Positions 6,835-16,640 are shown, numbered from the stretch's first letter. The stretch: DNA of 64,000 nt from an uncultured Mediterraneibacter sp. (GCA_944384505.1 CALWTQ010000006.1:1-64000); one strand, 5' to 3'. Notes: generated by a model not told the origin, from the letters alone. Numbers and translations are program-made.

Positions 6835-9798
6835 ATGAGAAAATTAGCGCTTGCGCTTGCTTTTTCTCTCGTCCTGACAGGCGGTATCTGGACTGGGGCG
6901 GGAATCCGGTCGGAGGCTGCCGAAGCTCAGCCGATCAACGGCCTGGCAGCAAGGACGAAAGAGGAAGTGGCGAAAAAGTATGATGAGCTGATGCCCGACT
7001 TGAATAAAAGTGTTACATACGTTGAAACTCCGTCTGTGGAAGCGCCGTATACATTGGGCCAGGTATCTGAGGAGGATTTGCAGGCGGGGCTGAATGCAGT
7101 GAATCTGGTGAGGTATATTGCAGGACTGCCGGATGATATTACGCTGAATGAGACTTATAACTCTCTGACACAGCATGCTTCTGTAGTAAATGCGGCAAAT
7201 GATGTCCTATCTCATTATCCTGAGCAGCCGGAAGGAATGGACTCAGAGTTTTACAGTGCCGGGCAGGAAGGAGCAAGACGTTCTAATATTGGAGCTGGAT
7301 ATAGAAATCCGGCTGCCTCTGTCATAAGAGGGTATATGGATGACTCGGATTCCGGGAATATCCAGCAGGTCGGACATCGTCGATGGGTGCTGAACCCGGG
7401 GATGACAGAGACGGGATTTGGATATGCCGACGCGCCCAACAGCAGATATGGAGCATATACGGCAATGTACTCAATGGATCAGCAGAGAGTATACAATGTG
7501 GATTATGTGGCCTGGCCGGCGGCTGTGACCCCGACAGAATTATATAGTTATACACCGGCGTTCAGCGTAAGCCTGAATTCATCATACAGTGTCAGCGAAA
7601 ACACGGTCACTGTGACGATTCACAGCCAGAAAGAAAACAAGGATTATGTATTCGGAAAGAACGCGGGGGACAATTCTGCAGGACAGCTTTATGTAGGCAG
7701 TTCCGGATATGGAATGCGGGGACAGACGCTTATTTTTATGCCGGACGGACATACATTTGAAAAGGACGACATCCTGACGATCAGCATTGACGGAATTACC
7801 AAAGGCGGAGCGGACGCGTCATTTGATTACACAGTAGAACTTTTCTCGGCGGAGGAAACGCTTGCCAACCTGAACAGGGAAGTGACATCCATCTCTGTGA
7901 GCGGACTGACGAAAACAGAGTATATCGAGGGGGAGAGCCTTTCACTGGCTGGCGGCATTGTGACGATAAATTACGACAATGGGACGTCAGAGCAGACGGC
8001 TCTGAAAGAGGATATGCTTGCGTCTGCACCGGATATGAATCAGATTGGTTCACAGACAGTGACAGTGAATTATGGAGGAAAATCCACAACATTTACAATT
8101 GAGGTCCGGGCAAAACAGCTTCAGGGAATCGAGCTGACCGCGCCTGGCCAGACGGTGTATGCAGAGGGTGAAACATTGAATCTGACGGGCGGAAGCCTGA
8201 AACTTACCTATGACAATGGCACAACGGAGACGATCGCTCTTACCGCGGATATGGTGAGCGGCTATGACGCGCTGAAGGTCGGAGTTCAGACCCTGACTGT
8301 CACTTACGGCGGATTTACGAAAACATTTGACATTACAGTGGAAGCGCGCCAGGTAACGGATATTGCATGGGAGTCAGAACCGAATAAGATCACGTATGTA
8401 GAGGGACAGGAGCTGGATCTGACCGGAGCATACATAAACGTAACATACGATAATGGCACGACGGCCAGAAGAGCGGTGACGTCTGATATGATCAGCGGCT
8501 ACAACAAGGACAGCGTTGGCACTCAGACGGTTACGGTCACTTTTGGCGGCAGGACGCTTACCTTCCAGGTTACGGTGATTGAGAAAGTAATGACGGGAAT
8601 AGAGATTGCTTCTAATCCGGCAAAGATGGAATACATCGTTGAACAGACGTTTGATATAAGCGGGGCACAGATTAACCTGATATATAATGACGGCGAGAAA
8701 GTGGCGGTTCCGGTAACGGAAGATATGTTTACTGCTCCGGATATGACTACAACCGGAAGTAAAGAGATCGTCATTTCTTATGGCGGCTTTGAGACGAGCC
8801 TGACAATTTCCGTGCGCGATAAACAGGCGGTTGGAATCGAGATGAACACGCTGCCGGATCAGAAAGAATACCTCGAGAATAAAGTGGATCAGACATTTTC
8901 CGCAGAGGGCGGAAGCATCAATGTGCTGTATGACAATGGGACGAAAGAGGCAGTTACGCTCACAGCGGCAATGTGCAGCGTGGATCTGACAACTTCGGGA
9001 GAGCAGACTGTTACAGTTACATATAATGGCTTCACGACAACATTCACAGTTACTGTAAATCCGAAATCCGTTACAGCGGTTGAGTGGATTGAAGAGCCAG
9101 CCGTACTGGAGATGAAAGAGGGAATGGCTTTCGTACTGTCCGGAAGGATGCTTGTGACATATGATAATGGACGTTCAGAAGAGATTGAGCTGACAGAAGA
9201 GAATGCGGAGGTAGTGAATTACAATCCAGATCAGGTAGGCACGCAGACTGTTACGATCGCACTGAAAGGATATACACTGACTGAAGAGATGCAGGCGGCT
9301 CTGGCGTATGAAGTTGAGGTAATTCCGAAAGAGGCTGTCGGCATTCAGATTGATAAGCTTCCGGTTACAGTATATACAGTCGGAGACGAGATGGATCTGT
9401 CAGGGCTTGAAGTCAGCCTGGTTTATGACAACAATACGACAGAGAAGATTAATGTTGAAGATCTGCAGATTGTTGTGCCGGATCTGACTACTGCGGGACA
9501 AAAAGAAGTTGCCATAATGTATCAGCTTAATGATCAGACATCGTTTGCAGCGTCATTCGTGATTACGGTGAACGAGAAAACTTCGGAAAATCCGGCCGGC
9601 GGAACCGGGAATGGCGGAGGACAGACATCAACAGGAACTCCTCCGGAAGGAAACTCCAGGGTTAACGCAGCGGATACAGCAGCGGATACAGCAGTAAAAA
9701 CCGGAGATGAAACCGGATTTAGCGTATGGATTATGCTTGCAGCGCTGTCAGTGGCGGCAGCTGGTATCGTATCTGGAAGAAAACTGTATAAAAAATAA
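6835..9798 (+). CDS. Surface-anchored SCP/CAP-domain protein with Ig-like (Big_3) repeats
   Basis: A 987-aa protein. It has a signal peptide (residues 1-29, cleavage after a SEAAEA region), an SCP/CAP domain (about 85-215) with LNAVNLVRYIAG and VGHRRWVLNP, then a beta-rich segment. From about 350 to 925 there are seven Ig-like units of roughly 75-85 residues, each with a YxxGexLdLsGg start and a VTYGG-type end, the Big_3 pattern. The C-terminus has a Gly/Thr-rich linker, the motif VKTGDETG, one membrane helix and a KLYKK tail. This resembles a sortase-type signal but lacks LPXTG. SD AAAGGAG precedes the ATG. It is likely a cell-surface adhesin or wall-binding protein. Confidence 0.85.
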   Translation: MRKLALALAFSLVLTGGIWTGAGIRSEAAEAQPINGLAARTKEEVAKKYDELMPDLNKSVTYVETPSVEAPYTLGQVSEEDLQAGLNAVNLVRYIAGLPDDITLNETYNSLTQHASVVNAANDVLSHYPEQPEGMDSEFYSAGQEGARRSNIGAGYRNPAASVIRGYMDDSDSGNIQQVGHRRWVLNPGMTETGFGYADAPNSRYGAYTAMYSMDQQRVYNVDYVAWPAAVTPTELYSYTPAFSVSLNSSYSVSENTVTVTIHSQKENKDYVFGKNAGDNSAGQLYVGSSGYGMRGQTLIFMPDGHTFEKDDILTISIDGITKGGADASFDYTVELFSAEETLANLNREVTSISVSGLTKTEYIEGESLSLAGGIVTINYDNGTSEQTALKEDMLASAPDMNQIGSQTVTVNYGGKSTTFTIEVRAKQLQGIELTAPGQTVYAEGETLNLTGGSLKLTYDNGTTETIALTADMVSGYDALKVGVQTLTVTYGGFTKTFDITVEARQVTDIAWESEPNKITYVEGQELDLTGAYINVTYDNGTTARRAVTSDMISGYNKDSVGTQTVTVTFGGRTLTFQVTVIEKVMTGIEIASNPAKMEYIVEQTFDISGAQINLIYNDGEKVAVPVTEDMFTAPDMTTTGSKEIVISYGGFETSLTISVRDKQAVGIEMNTLPDQKEYLENKVDQTFSAEGGSINVLYDNGTKEAVTLTAAMCSVDLTTSGEQTVTVTYNGFTTTFTVTVNPKSVTAVEWIEEPAVLEMKEGMAFVLSGRMLVTYDNGRSEEIELTEENAEVVNYNPDQVGTQTVTIALKGYTLTEEMQAALAYEVEVIPKEAVGIQIDKLPVTVYTVGDEMDLSGLEVSLVYDNNTTEKINVEDLQIVVPDLTTAGQKEVAIMYQLNDQTSFAASFVITVNEKTSENPAGGTGNGGGQTSTGTPPEGNSRVNAADTAADTAVKTGDETGFSVWIMLAALSVAAAGIVSGRKLYKK

Positions 9799-9824
9799 AG
9801 TCTCAGAATGACTTGCGCTTATAC

Positions 9825-9862
9825 AAAGGGCGCCGCGGTTCATATGAATTGCGGCGCCCTTT
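9825..9862 (+). terminator. Terminator-like hairpin after the surface protein
   Basis: A perfect 12-bp stem, AAAGGGCGCCGC (9825-9836) with GCGGCGCCCTTT (9851-9862), and a 14-nt loop, starting 26 bp after the stop codon. There is no long T-tract, so termination efficiency is uncertain. Confidence 0.6.
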
Positions 9863-9918
9863 GCTGCTGTATCTCCGGTTTCCCGACTTCGGTGTCCGGC
9901 TGAATCCAGTCATTTTAC

Positions 9919-9947
9919 TATACATTCCGAAATATATCTATTATAAT
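9919..9947 (+). promoter_or_regulatory. Possible promoter of the asparagine synthetase-like gene
   Basis: TATAAT (9942-9947) is a perfect -10 box; TATACA (9919-9924) is a weak -35 at 17 bp. The gene begins about 100 bp downstream. Confidence 0.4.
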
Positions 9948-10054
9948 AAACATATCCAACACAACCAGAAGATAACAGCTCGGCCCGTGCTATTCGTAAA
10001 AACGCTTATTTCTGATGGCTGAACTGTTGCACGAGAAGAACGGAGAGAATACAT

Positions 10055-11593
10055 ATGATAACAATTAAAGAGTACAGAGGACACATTAGAAACTGGGAAG
10101 AACTCTGCGAGAGGCTGGAGATCCCGCTTACGCTTACCAGAGAAGAGCGGGAGGAGAGGATTCTGATCCGCGCGTATGAAACATGGGGACATGAGATGGC
10201 GGATCACATGCACGGGATGTTTGCGTTTGCGCTGTGGGATGACGGCAGGAAGGAGCTGTTCTGCTTAAGAGACCAGTTCGGCACAAAGCCATTCTACTAT
10301 TACGAGACAGAGGACGGCAGACTTCTGTACGGTACGACGATCCGCGGGATCATGGAGCAGCCTGGATTTGTAAAAGAGCTGAACGAAGAAATGCTGCAGC
10401 TGTATCTGACGCTCACATATGTGGCCGGAGAGAATACATTCTTTAAAGGTCTTAAGAAATTGATGCCGGGCCGCTATCTTGTGTGGAAGGACGGGAGACT
10501 TAAGATTACCCGTTATTGGAAGCCTGAGTTCCATCCGGATGAGAGCCGCACTTTAGAGGACTGGGCAGACGAGATACACTCTACGATTCAGGAGATCATG
10601 CCTGAAGTGAAGGATAAGAATGAGACAGCAGAATCTTTTCTGTCCGGAGGCGTGGACTCTTCCTATGTGCTGGCGATGTCAGATGCGGAGATGACAGATT
10701 CCTGCGGCTATGAAGAGCCAAGATTTGATGAGTCTCCGCTGGCAAAGCAGACAGCGGAGATCCTGGGAAGGAAGAACTCCAGATGCCTGATTATCCCGGA
10801 GGAATACTTTGAGGTTGTACCGTATGTAATGTACAACATGGAGCAGCCGCTGGGCGACGCTTCCGCGATTGCGTTCGCCATCGCATGCCGGGAGACGGCG
10901 AAGCACACGAAGCTGTGCTACTCCGGCGAGGGCGCGGATGAGTTCTTTGGCGGCTATAACATGTACCGCAATGCAGAGCGCTACGGAGAAAACCTGAAGA
11001 CGTTCTACGTTGGAAATACGAATATAATGAAAGAAGATGAGAAGAAGCGCATCCTGAAAAAATATGATCCGGACGTCCTTCCTATTGAGCTTGTAAGAAG
11101 CATTTATGAGGAAACAGAAGGAGATGACCCGCTGGCAAAGATGTCTAACGTGGACATTCAGATCTGGCTGGAGGGGGATATTTATCTGAATGTGGACAAG
11201 ATGAGCACAGCAGCCGGGCTGGAGATCAGGATGCCTCTTACGGACCGCAGGATTTTTAGCATTGCGTCCAGGATGCCTTCCCGCTTTAAAGTGAATGAGG
11301 AACAGAACAAAGTCGCGTTCCGGACGGCCGCGGCCAAAGTACTGCCGGATGAAATTGCGTTCCGGAAGAAACTGGGCTTTATCGTGCCGATTCGAATCTG
11401 GATGGCGGACGAGCGCTACAACGGAGATGTGCGCAGGCTCTTCGCAAGTGAGATTGCGGAGAAGTTCTTCCATGTTGACGAGATCCAGGCGATCTTTGAT
11501 GATTACGTGGGAGGCAATTCGGACAACTGGAGAAAAGTATGGACAATCTATACATTCCTTGTGTGGTATGAGGAATATTTTGTAAAAAGGTAG
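10055..11593 (+). CDS. Asparagine synthetase-like protein lacking the glutaminase active site
   Basis: A 512-aa protein. The C-terminal synthetase domain is intact, with the PP-loop SGGVDSSYV (about residue 196), YSGEGADEFFGGY and a conserved KxxFR region. The N-terminal half is short: it lacks the Cys2 nucleophile (MCGI) and the RGPD segment and starts within the glutaminase fold, before HGMFAFALWDD and LRDQFGTKPFYY. The ATG at 10055 has GGAGAG upstream and no in-frame extension, so this is the real start. Such a protein could use free ammonia, or act on another carboxylate. The family is certain; the substrate is open. Confidence 0.85.
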   Translation: MITIKEYRGHIRNWEELCERLEIPLTLTREEREERILIRAYETWGHEMADHMHGMFAFALWDDGRKELFCLRDQFGTKPFYYYETEDGRLLYGTTIRGIMEQPGFVKELNEEMLQLYLTLTYVAGENTFFKGLKKLMPGRYLVWKDGRLKITRYWKPEFHPDESRTLEDWADEIHSTIQEIMPEVKDKNETAESFLSGGVDSSYVLAMSDAEMTDSCGYEEPRFDESPLAKQTAEILGRKNSRCLIIPEEYFEVVPYVMYNMEQPLGDASAIAFAIACRETAKHTKLCYSGEGADEFFGGYNMYRNAERYGENLKTFYVGNTNIMKEDEKKRILKKYDPDVLPIELVRSIYEETEGDDPLAKMSNVDIQIWLEGDIYLNVDKMSTAAGLEIRMPLTDRRIFSIASRMPSRFKVNEEQNKVAFRTAAAKVLPDEIAFRKKLGFIVPIRIWMADERYNGDVRRLFASEIAEKFFHVDEIQAIFDDYVGGNSDNWRKVWTIYTFLVWYEEYFVKR

Positions 11594-11672
11594 TTACTAT
11601 TCACAGCCGGCAGGTACCATACTTTGAACTGCCTCATGCTTGCATGTGGGCAGAGTGGCTGTGAATAGTAAC
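11593..11672. repeat. Palindromic intergenic element
   Basis: GTTACTATTCACAGCC (11593-11608) is perfectly inverted at 11657-11672. Inside are smaller pairs (GGCAG/CTGCC and CATGC/GCATG). The left arm overlaps the last base of the preceding stop codon. The form suggests an interspersed palindromic repeat or a structured leader before the tungsten operon. I see no second copy in this window. Confidence 0.6.
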
Positions 11673-11705
11673 AGAAGATAATCTGACCGGAAGAGGGGGA
11701 AGTGC

Positions 11706-12968
11706 ATGGAACTGCTGAATGCGGACAGCCTCGAGGAAGCAGGAAGAAAGTTAAGGCAGGAGAGCAGCGGGCTCTCTCTGGAAACGGAATATGTTGATCT
11801 GACGTCCGCACTGGGACGGATCTGTGCGCGGGATATTGCGGCGGGAGAGAATATCCCGCCCTTTTCCCGCTCTGTAGTGGACGGCTACGCGGTGCGGGCG
11901 AAGGATACATATGGAGCGGGTGAGTCAGGCCCGTCTTTTTTCAATGTTGTGGGAAATGTTGGAATTGAGGAGGAGGCCCGGATGTCTGTCCATTTGGGAG
12001 AGGCGGTGCAGGTGCAGACTGGTTCAATGATTCCCGATGGTACAACGGCTGTGCTGATGAGAGAGTATGCCCAGGAGTATGCGCCGGGAAAGATGGCAGG
12101 ATACCGGGCGCTTGGCGAAGGGGAAAATATTATCTGCGAAGGGGAGGATATCAGGAAAGGTTCCTGTGTACTTAAGAGAGGCCGGGAGATCACCTCGTCA
12201 GATGCAGGTATCCTTGCGGCCCTGGGAATTCGTGAAATAGAGGTGTGGAAGCCTCTGGCTGTAACGGTGATATCTACAGGTGACGAGCTGGCCGGAATTG
12301 AGGAACCGCTGACGGCAGGGAAGATCCGGGATATTAATTCTTATGTGCTGGCAGCGGAAGCAAGCCGGATGGGAATGGCGGCTGTCAGGATCTTAAGGTG
12401 CGGGGACGATGAGACAGAGATTTATCATGCGGTGAAAGATTCACTCTCAGACAGCGGCCTGATTCTGCTGTCAGGAGGAAGTTCCAAAGGGAAAAAGGAC
12501 TATACAAAGCAGGTATTTGAGGAGATCTCGCACAATGTGTTTACCCATGGGATCGCAGTAAAGCCCGGAAAGCCGACGATAGTCGGATATGACAAGGAGA
12601 GCCGGACGATCCTGGCAGGGCTCCCGGGACACCCTATGGCAGCGGCGCTTATGTTCCGTCTGCTGATCGGTGAGTGGTACATGGAGAAGACAGGCATGAC
12701 GAAGAAGCCTCCCTATCCGGCTGTGCTCGCGGAAAATGTTTCCAGCGGCCAGGGAAGGGCAACCTGTCTTCTGGTGGAACTTACGCTCCGCAGGGGACGC
12801 GCGGAAAGTGATTGGAAAGTTGAAGGGGAAGCCGGATACGAGGCATGGCCGGTACGCGCGAAATCAGGAAGTATTTCCGCATTGTCCAGGGCGTTTGGTT
12901 ATGTCATGATCCCAAGGGACAGAGAGGGAATGAGAAAAGGAGAAAAAGTCTGGGTGGAGGTGCTGTGA
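11706..12968 (+). CDS. moeA: Molybdopterin molybdenumtransferase MoeA
   Basis: A 420-aa protein of normal MoeA length. It inserts Mo or W into adenylylated pterin. Visible motifs are the N-terminal PPFSRSVVDGYAVRA loop, the GSMIPDGTTAVLMRE region, STGDELAG, the substrate-binding LSGGSSKGKKDYT and PGKPTIVGYD, then LAGLPGHPMAAALM. SD GGGGGAAG precedes the ATG. It is the first gene of a nine-gene plus-strand operon, and its TGA overlaps the ATG of the next gene by one base. Context with tupABC and AOR argues that the metal is tungsten. Confidence 0.93.
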   Translation: MELLNADSLEEAGRKLRQESSGLSLETEYVDLTSALGRICARDIAAGENIPPFSRSVVDGYAVRAKDTYGAGESGPSFFNVVGNVGIEEEARMSVHLGEAVQVQTGSMIPDGTTAVLMREYAQEYAPGKMAGYRALGEGENIICEGEDIRKGSCVLKRGREITSSDAGILAALGIREIEVWKPLAVTVISTGDELAGIEEPLTAGKIRDINSYVLAAEASRMGMAAVRILRCGDDETEIYHAVKDSLSDSGLILLSGGSSKGKKDYTKQVFEEISHNVFTHGIAVKPGKPTIVGYDKESRTILAGLPGHPMAAALMFRLLIGEWYMEKTGMTKKPPYPAVLAENVSSGQGRATCLLVELTLRRGRAESDWKVEGEAGYEAWPVRAKSGSISALSRAFGYVMIPRDREGMRKGEKVWVEVL

Positions 12969-14992
12969 TGGATCGGAATTTGTATCTGCATATACAGGAG
13001 AAAGAGAGCGCTCTTGAGCATTTTCTTGATTCGATTCCGTCGGCTGTGCCCGGGAGGGAGATGGTTTCGGTGACGGAGAGCAGGGGCCGGATGACGGCAG
13101 AAGCTGTGTATGCCCGCTGGTCCAGTCCGTCTTACAATTCCTGCGCTATGGACGGAATTGCGGTGATTAGTTCTCATACAAAAGGGGCCTCAGAGGAGCA
13201 TCCGGTTATACTCTATCCGGAGCGGGATTATGTGGAGGCCGATACCGGAGATATGCTCCTGCCGCCATACGATGCAGTAATTATGGCGGAAGAACTGATT
13301 GAGGGCGATGAAAACGACCGGGGAGTGAAGATTGTATCGCCTGCACATCCACTTGCCAATGTGCGCCCGGCGGGGGAAGATATTGTAGCAGGGGAGATGG
13401 TGCTCCCGTCCAACCACGTGATACGTGCGGTAGATATTCCTGTGCTTCTGGCGGCAGGTCTGACGCAGATCTCTGTGGTGAGAAAGCCTGTAGTCGGGAT
13501 TATTCCCACAGGAGATGAGATGGCCGGTCTGTCCGATCTTCCTGGAAGAGGAGCAGCAGATGCGGCTAAGAGATCGGCCGGAGAATGGGCCGGGGGATTG
13601 GCAGGGATATCACCCGGAGAATCGGCCCAAGGGGAGAACTTTGAGCTGGCTAGTCTGCCGGACGGTATGATAATGGAAACCAATTCCTGGATGTTTTTAA
13701 ATCTCGTAGAAGAACACGGAGGGATTGGAAAGCGGTGGCCGGTGATTCCGGATGAGCCGGAACTTCTGGCTAAGACAGTGTCAGAGGCAGTGCGGCAGTG
13801 TGATGTTGTGATTATAAACGCCGGATCCAGCGCGGGCAGAGATGATTACACAGTGCATGTGATCCGCAGGCTGGGAGAGGTTCTGACTCACGGGGTGTCC
13901 ATTAAGCCGGGGAAGCCGGTGATTCTGGGGAAGATAGAAGAGAAACCGGTGATCGGCCTGCCCGGATATCCGGTGTCAGCGTACCTTACATTTACTGAGT
14001 TTGTCATCCCTGTTATGAATCGTTTCCTGAAGAAAAAGGAGCGCCCGGTGCAGGAAGTGACTGCAAAAATATCAAAGACGATTATGTCCGGCCTGAAATA
14101 CGAGGAATATGTTCGTGTAAAGCTTGGGATTGTGGAAAGACAGCTCATTGCATCCCCGCTGGCAAGAGGAGCGGGCGCGTCCATGTCGCTTGTGCGTTCG
14201 GACGGCTTCTGTGTGATTCCGAGAAACAGCGAGGGAATCTTGGGGCATGAGGAAGTCAGGGTGAAACTTTTAAAATCCATGGAGGAGATTGAAAAGACGC
14301 TGGTTGTGATCGGAAGCCATGATATTATTCTGGATGTGATCAATGACCTGATGCTGGAGCAGAATACAGGAATGAATCTGTCTTCCACACATGTTGGGTC
14401 TCTGGCCGGACTGATCGCGCTGAAGAAAAGGGAAACCCATCTCGCTCCCTCACATCTGCTCTGTGAGGAGGACGGGACTTACAATGTGGCCGCTGTCCGG
14501 GAAGTGTTCCCGGATGAGAAGATGGCGATAATAAAAGGCGTGCGGCGCAGGCAGGGATTTATCGTGAAGAAAGGAAATCCCAGAGGAATCCATACCGCGG
14601 CGGATATTACGCCCCAGATCCGGTATATAAACCGCCAGAGAGGCGCCGGGACAAGAGTACTTTTTGATTATCTGTTGAAACAAGCGGGGATGAGCCCTGA
14701 GGACGTTACAGGATATGAGAATGAAGCGGCGACGCATATGAGCGTGGCGGTGGCAGTGCAGAAGGATAATGCGGATACGGGAATGGGGATATACTCCTGC
14801 GCGAAAGCGCTGGGCCTGGATTTCGTAGATGCGGCGTATGAAGAGTATGACTTTGTGACAAGGCCATCATATCTGGAACTGCCATATGTACAGGAGTTTC
14901 TGAGGGTACTCAGAAGCGAGGCCTTTCGGGAGCGGATCATGGAACTTGGCGGCTACTCCTGCGAGGAGACGGGGGAGATACGGTATGTTTGA
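12968..14992 (+). CDS. moeA: MoeA - periplasmic-binding-like domain fusion protein
   Basis: A 674-aa protein. Residues 1 to about 435 are a second MoeA, with NSCAMDGIAV, IPTGDEMAG, NAGSSAGRDDYTVHV and KPGKPVILGK; a poorly conserved insertion of about 45 residues follows the STGDE-like motif. Residues about 440-674 form a PBP-like (LysR/ModA-type) domain with SHDIILDVINDLMLEQ, known from MoeA fusions in Clostridia and archaea. The PBP part may sense or hold the oxyanion. ATG at 12968 overlaps the previous stop (TGATG). Two MoeA proteins side by side suggest separate Mo and W roles or a hetero-oligomer. Confidence 0.88.
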   Translation: MDRNLYLHIQEKESALEHFLDSIPSAVPGREMVSVTESRGRMTAEAVYARWSSPSYNSCAMDGIAVISSHTKGASEEHPVILYPERDYVEADTGDMLLPPYDAVIMAEELIEGDENDRGVKIVSPAHPLANVRPAGEDIVAGEMVLPSNHVIRAVDIPVLLAAGLTQISVVRKPVVGIIPTGDEMAGLSDLPGRGAADAAKRSAGEWAGGLAGISPGESAQGENFELASLPDGMIMETNSWMFLNLVEEHGGIGKRWPVIPDEPELLAKTVSEAVRQCDVVIINAGSSAGRDDYTVHVIRRLGEVLTHGVSIKPGKPVILGKIEEKPVIGLPGYPVSAYLTFTEFVIPVMNRFLKKKERPVQEVTAKISKTIMSGLKYEEYVRVKLGIVERQLIASPLARGAGASMSLVRSDGFCVIPRNSEGILGHEEVRVKLLKSMEEIEKTLVVIGSHDIILDVINDLMLEQNTGMNLSSTHVGSLAGLIALKKRETHLAPSHLLCEEDGTYNVAAVREVFPDEKMAIIKGVRRRQGFIVKKGNPRGIHTAADITPQIRYINRQRGAGTRVLFDYLLKQAGMSPEDVTGYENEAATHMSVAVAVQKDNADTGMGIYSCAKALGLDFVDAAYEEYDFVTRPSYLELPYVQEFLRVLRSEAFRERIMELGGYSCEETGEIRYV

Positions 14993-15665
14993 AAAGAACC
15001 TGGAGATTCTCTCGCGGGGGGAGGCGGAAAAGATCCGCGGGACAAAGGCTGCTGTCATAGGACTCGGGGCCCTGGGACAGCTGGCCGCGGAGATGCTGGC
15101 GCGAAGCGGATTTGAATATCTGGTGCTGTGTGATGGCGACCGGGTAGAGCAGAGCAATCTGAACCGGCAGCTCTATGGGGATATTATGACAATAGGAATG
15201 TCAAAGGCAGAGGTGGTCTGCGCTCGGCTGAGTGACATCAGTCCGAGGATGAAGCTGAATGTCTGCGACTGCTTTCTGAACAGAGAGAATGCAGAAGCGA
15301 TTCTGAAAGGGACAGATTTGATTCTGGACTGCGTAGACAGTATCCCGGTAAAGCTGTATCTGGAAGAGAAGGCGGAGGAGATTAAAATACCGCTTATACA
15401 CGGCGCTGTAGAAGGGTGGTTCGCCCAGGTGAGCACAGTGTTTCCAGGGGACGGCACCTTGTCCGTGGTTTACGAAAAAAGGAGGGAGCAGAAGATTACT
15501 GCTCTGATGCCGGCGGCAGCATTGGCGGCCTCACTGCAGGCAGGTGAAGCACTTAAGCTGGCGATGGGAGAGGAACCATCGTTTCGGGGACGCCTGTTCT
15601 GCGCGGATTTGAAAAGCGGAGAATTCGACTTCGTCACTATAAGAAAACAGCACAGAGATCTTTAG
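14985..15665 (+). CDS. MoeB/ThiF/HesA-family adenylyltransferase
   Basis: A 226-aa protein. It has the nucleotide-binding GLGALGQLAAEML, the acidic DGDRVEQSNLNRQLYG with its arginine finger and Gln, and LDCVDSIPVK, all standard for E1-like adenylation of MoaD/ThiS C-termini. The zinc CxxC pairs of classical MoeB are absent, as in shorter HesA-like members. It overlaps the preceding gene by 8 bp. It is the likely partner of the MoaD-like protein at 19942, and activates its C-terminal Gly-Gly for sulfur transfer in pterin synthesis. Confidence 0.85.
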   Translation: MFEKNLEILSRGEAEKIRGTKAAVIGLGALGQLAAEMLARSGFEYLVLCDGDRVEQSNLNRQLYGDIMTIGMSKAEVVCARLSDISPRMKLNVCDCFLNRENAEAILKGTDLILDCVDSIPVKLYLEEKAEEIKIPLIHGAVEGWFAQVSTVFPGDGTLSVVYEKRREQKITALMPAAALAASLQAGEALKLAMGEEPSFRGRLFCADLKSGEFDFVTIRKQHRDL

Positions 15666-15696
15666 CTGCAGCAGAGTGGAAAAGGAGGAAAAAGCA

Positions 15697-16602
15697 ATGA
15701 AAAGATGGAGGATGCTGAGTCTGTGTCTGACCGCGGCACTGCTTGCCGGATGCTCGGCACAGACAGCTCAGGACACAGAGAAAGACACTGCGGAAGGAAA
15801 GGGTGCGGCAGCAGAGGCGGAAAACAGCACGGCGCCTGAGAATGCGGAGATCATTCTGGCTACAACGACAAGTACTCAGGACAGCGGGCTTTTGGAGGAG
15901 ATTCTTCCGGTCTTTGAAGAGGAGACGGGATATACGGTAAGCGTTGTCTCGGTCGGATCAGGAGAAGCCATGGAAATGGGCGAAAACGGGGAGGCAGATG
16001 TCCTTCTTGTCCACTCACCGGCTGCGGAGGAAGAGTTTGTGGCAGGAGGACATGCGGATGAGGACGGAAGGCTGGATGTAATGTATAATGATTTCGTTCT
16101 TATCGGTCCGGCGGATGATCCGGCGGAAATTAGTACAGAGGCGCCTGCTGACGCGGTGGCGGCATTTTCGAAGATTGCCCAGACTCAGATGGAATTTATA
16201 TCCCGAAGTGATGACTCGGGCACACACAAGAAGGAACTGGAGATCTGGGATGCCTGCGGGATTGTGCCGGAGGGCGGCTGGTATATCGAGGCGGGCGCCG
16301 GTATGGGAGCTGTGCTGGAGATGGCGAATGAGATGCTTGCATATACCTTATCTGACCGTGCGACATGGCTGAATCTGGACTTGGATGAAGATCTGAAGAT
16401 CGTATGTGAGAATGATGAGAGCGGGATTCTCTATAATCAGTATGGAGTCATCTGCGTCAACCCGGAGAAAAACGATCAGATCAACCATGAGGGAGCCAAG
16501 GCTTTTCAGGAGTGGATTGTGTCAGATGAAGGACAGGATCTGATCGGACGGTATGGAGTGGAGGAGTATGGAAAAGCACTCTTTACCCCTAATGCGGCAT
16601 AG
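15697..16602 (+). CDS. tupA: Tungstate ABC transporter, substrate-binding lipoprotein TupA
   Basis: A 301-aa protein. A lipoprotein signal ends at LLAGC, followed by a low-complexity acidic linker. The mature protein begins with the TupA signature ATTTSTQDSGLLEEILP, which distinguishes tungstate-specific TupA from ModA, and contains SRSDDSGTHKKELEIW, also conserved in TupA. AAAGGAGG precedes the ATG at 15697. It is followed by permease and ATPase genes, and sits in the AOR operon, consistent with tungsten supply for that enzyme. Confidence 0.92.
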   Translation: MKRWRMLSLCLTAALLAGCSAQTAQDTEKDTAEGKGAAAEAENSTAPENAEIILATTTSTQDSGLLEEILPVFEEETGYTVSVVSVGSGEAMEMGENGEADVLLVHSPAAEEEFVAGGHADEDGRLDVMYNDFVLIGPADDPAEISTEAPADAVAAFSKIAQTQMEFISRSDDSGTHKKELEIWDACGIVPEGGWYIEAGAGMGAVLEMANEMLAYTLSDRATWLNLDLDEDLKIVCENDESGILYNQYGVICVNPEKNDQINHEGAKAFQEWIVSDEGQDLIGRYGVEEYGKALFTPNAA

Positions 16603-16640
16603 AACAGAGATGCCTGGAAAAGGATTGTGAAAATAATATT

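Noticed and set aside
12845..12967. Upstream extension of the MoeA-PBP gene by 41 codons.
   Set aside because: It lies inside moeA in another frame without a ribosome site; the ATG at 12968 overlapping the previous stop starts the conserved protein.
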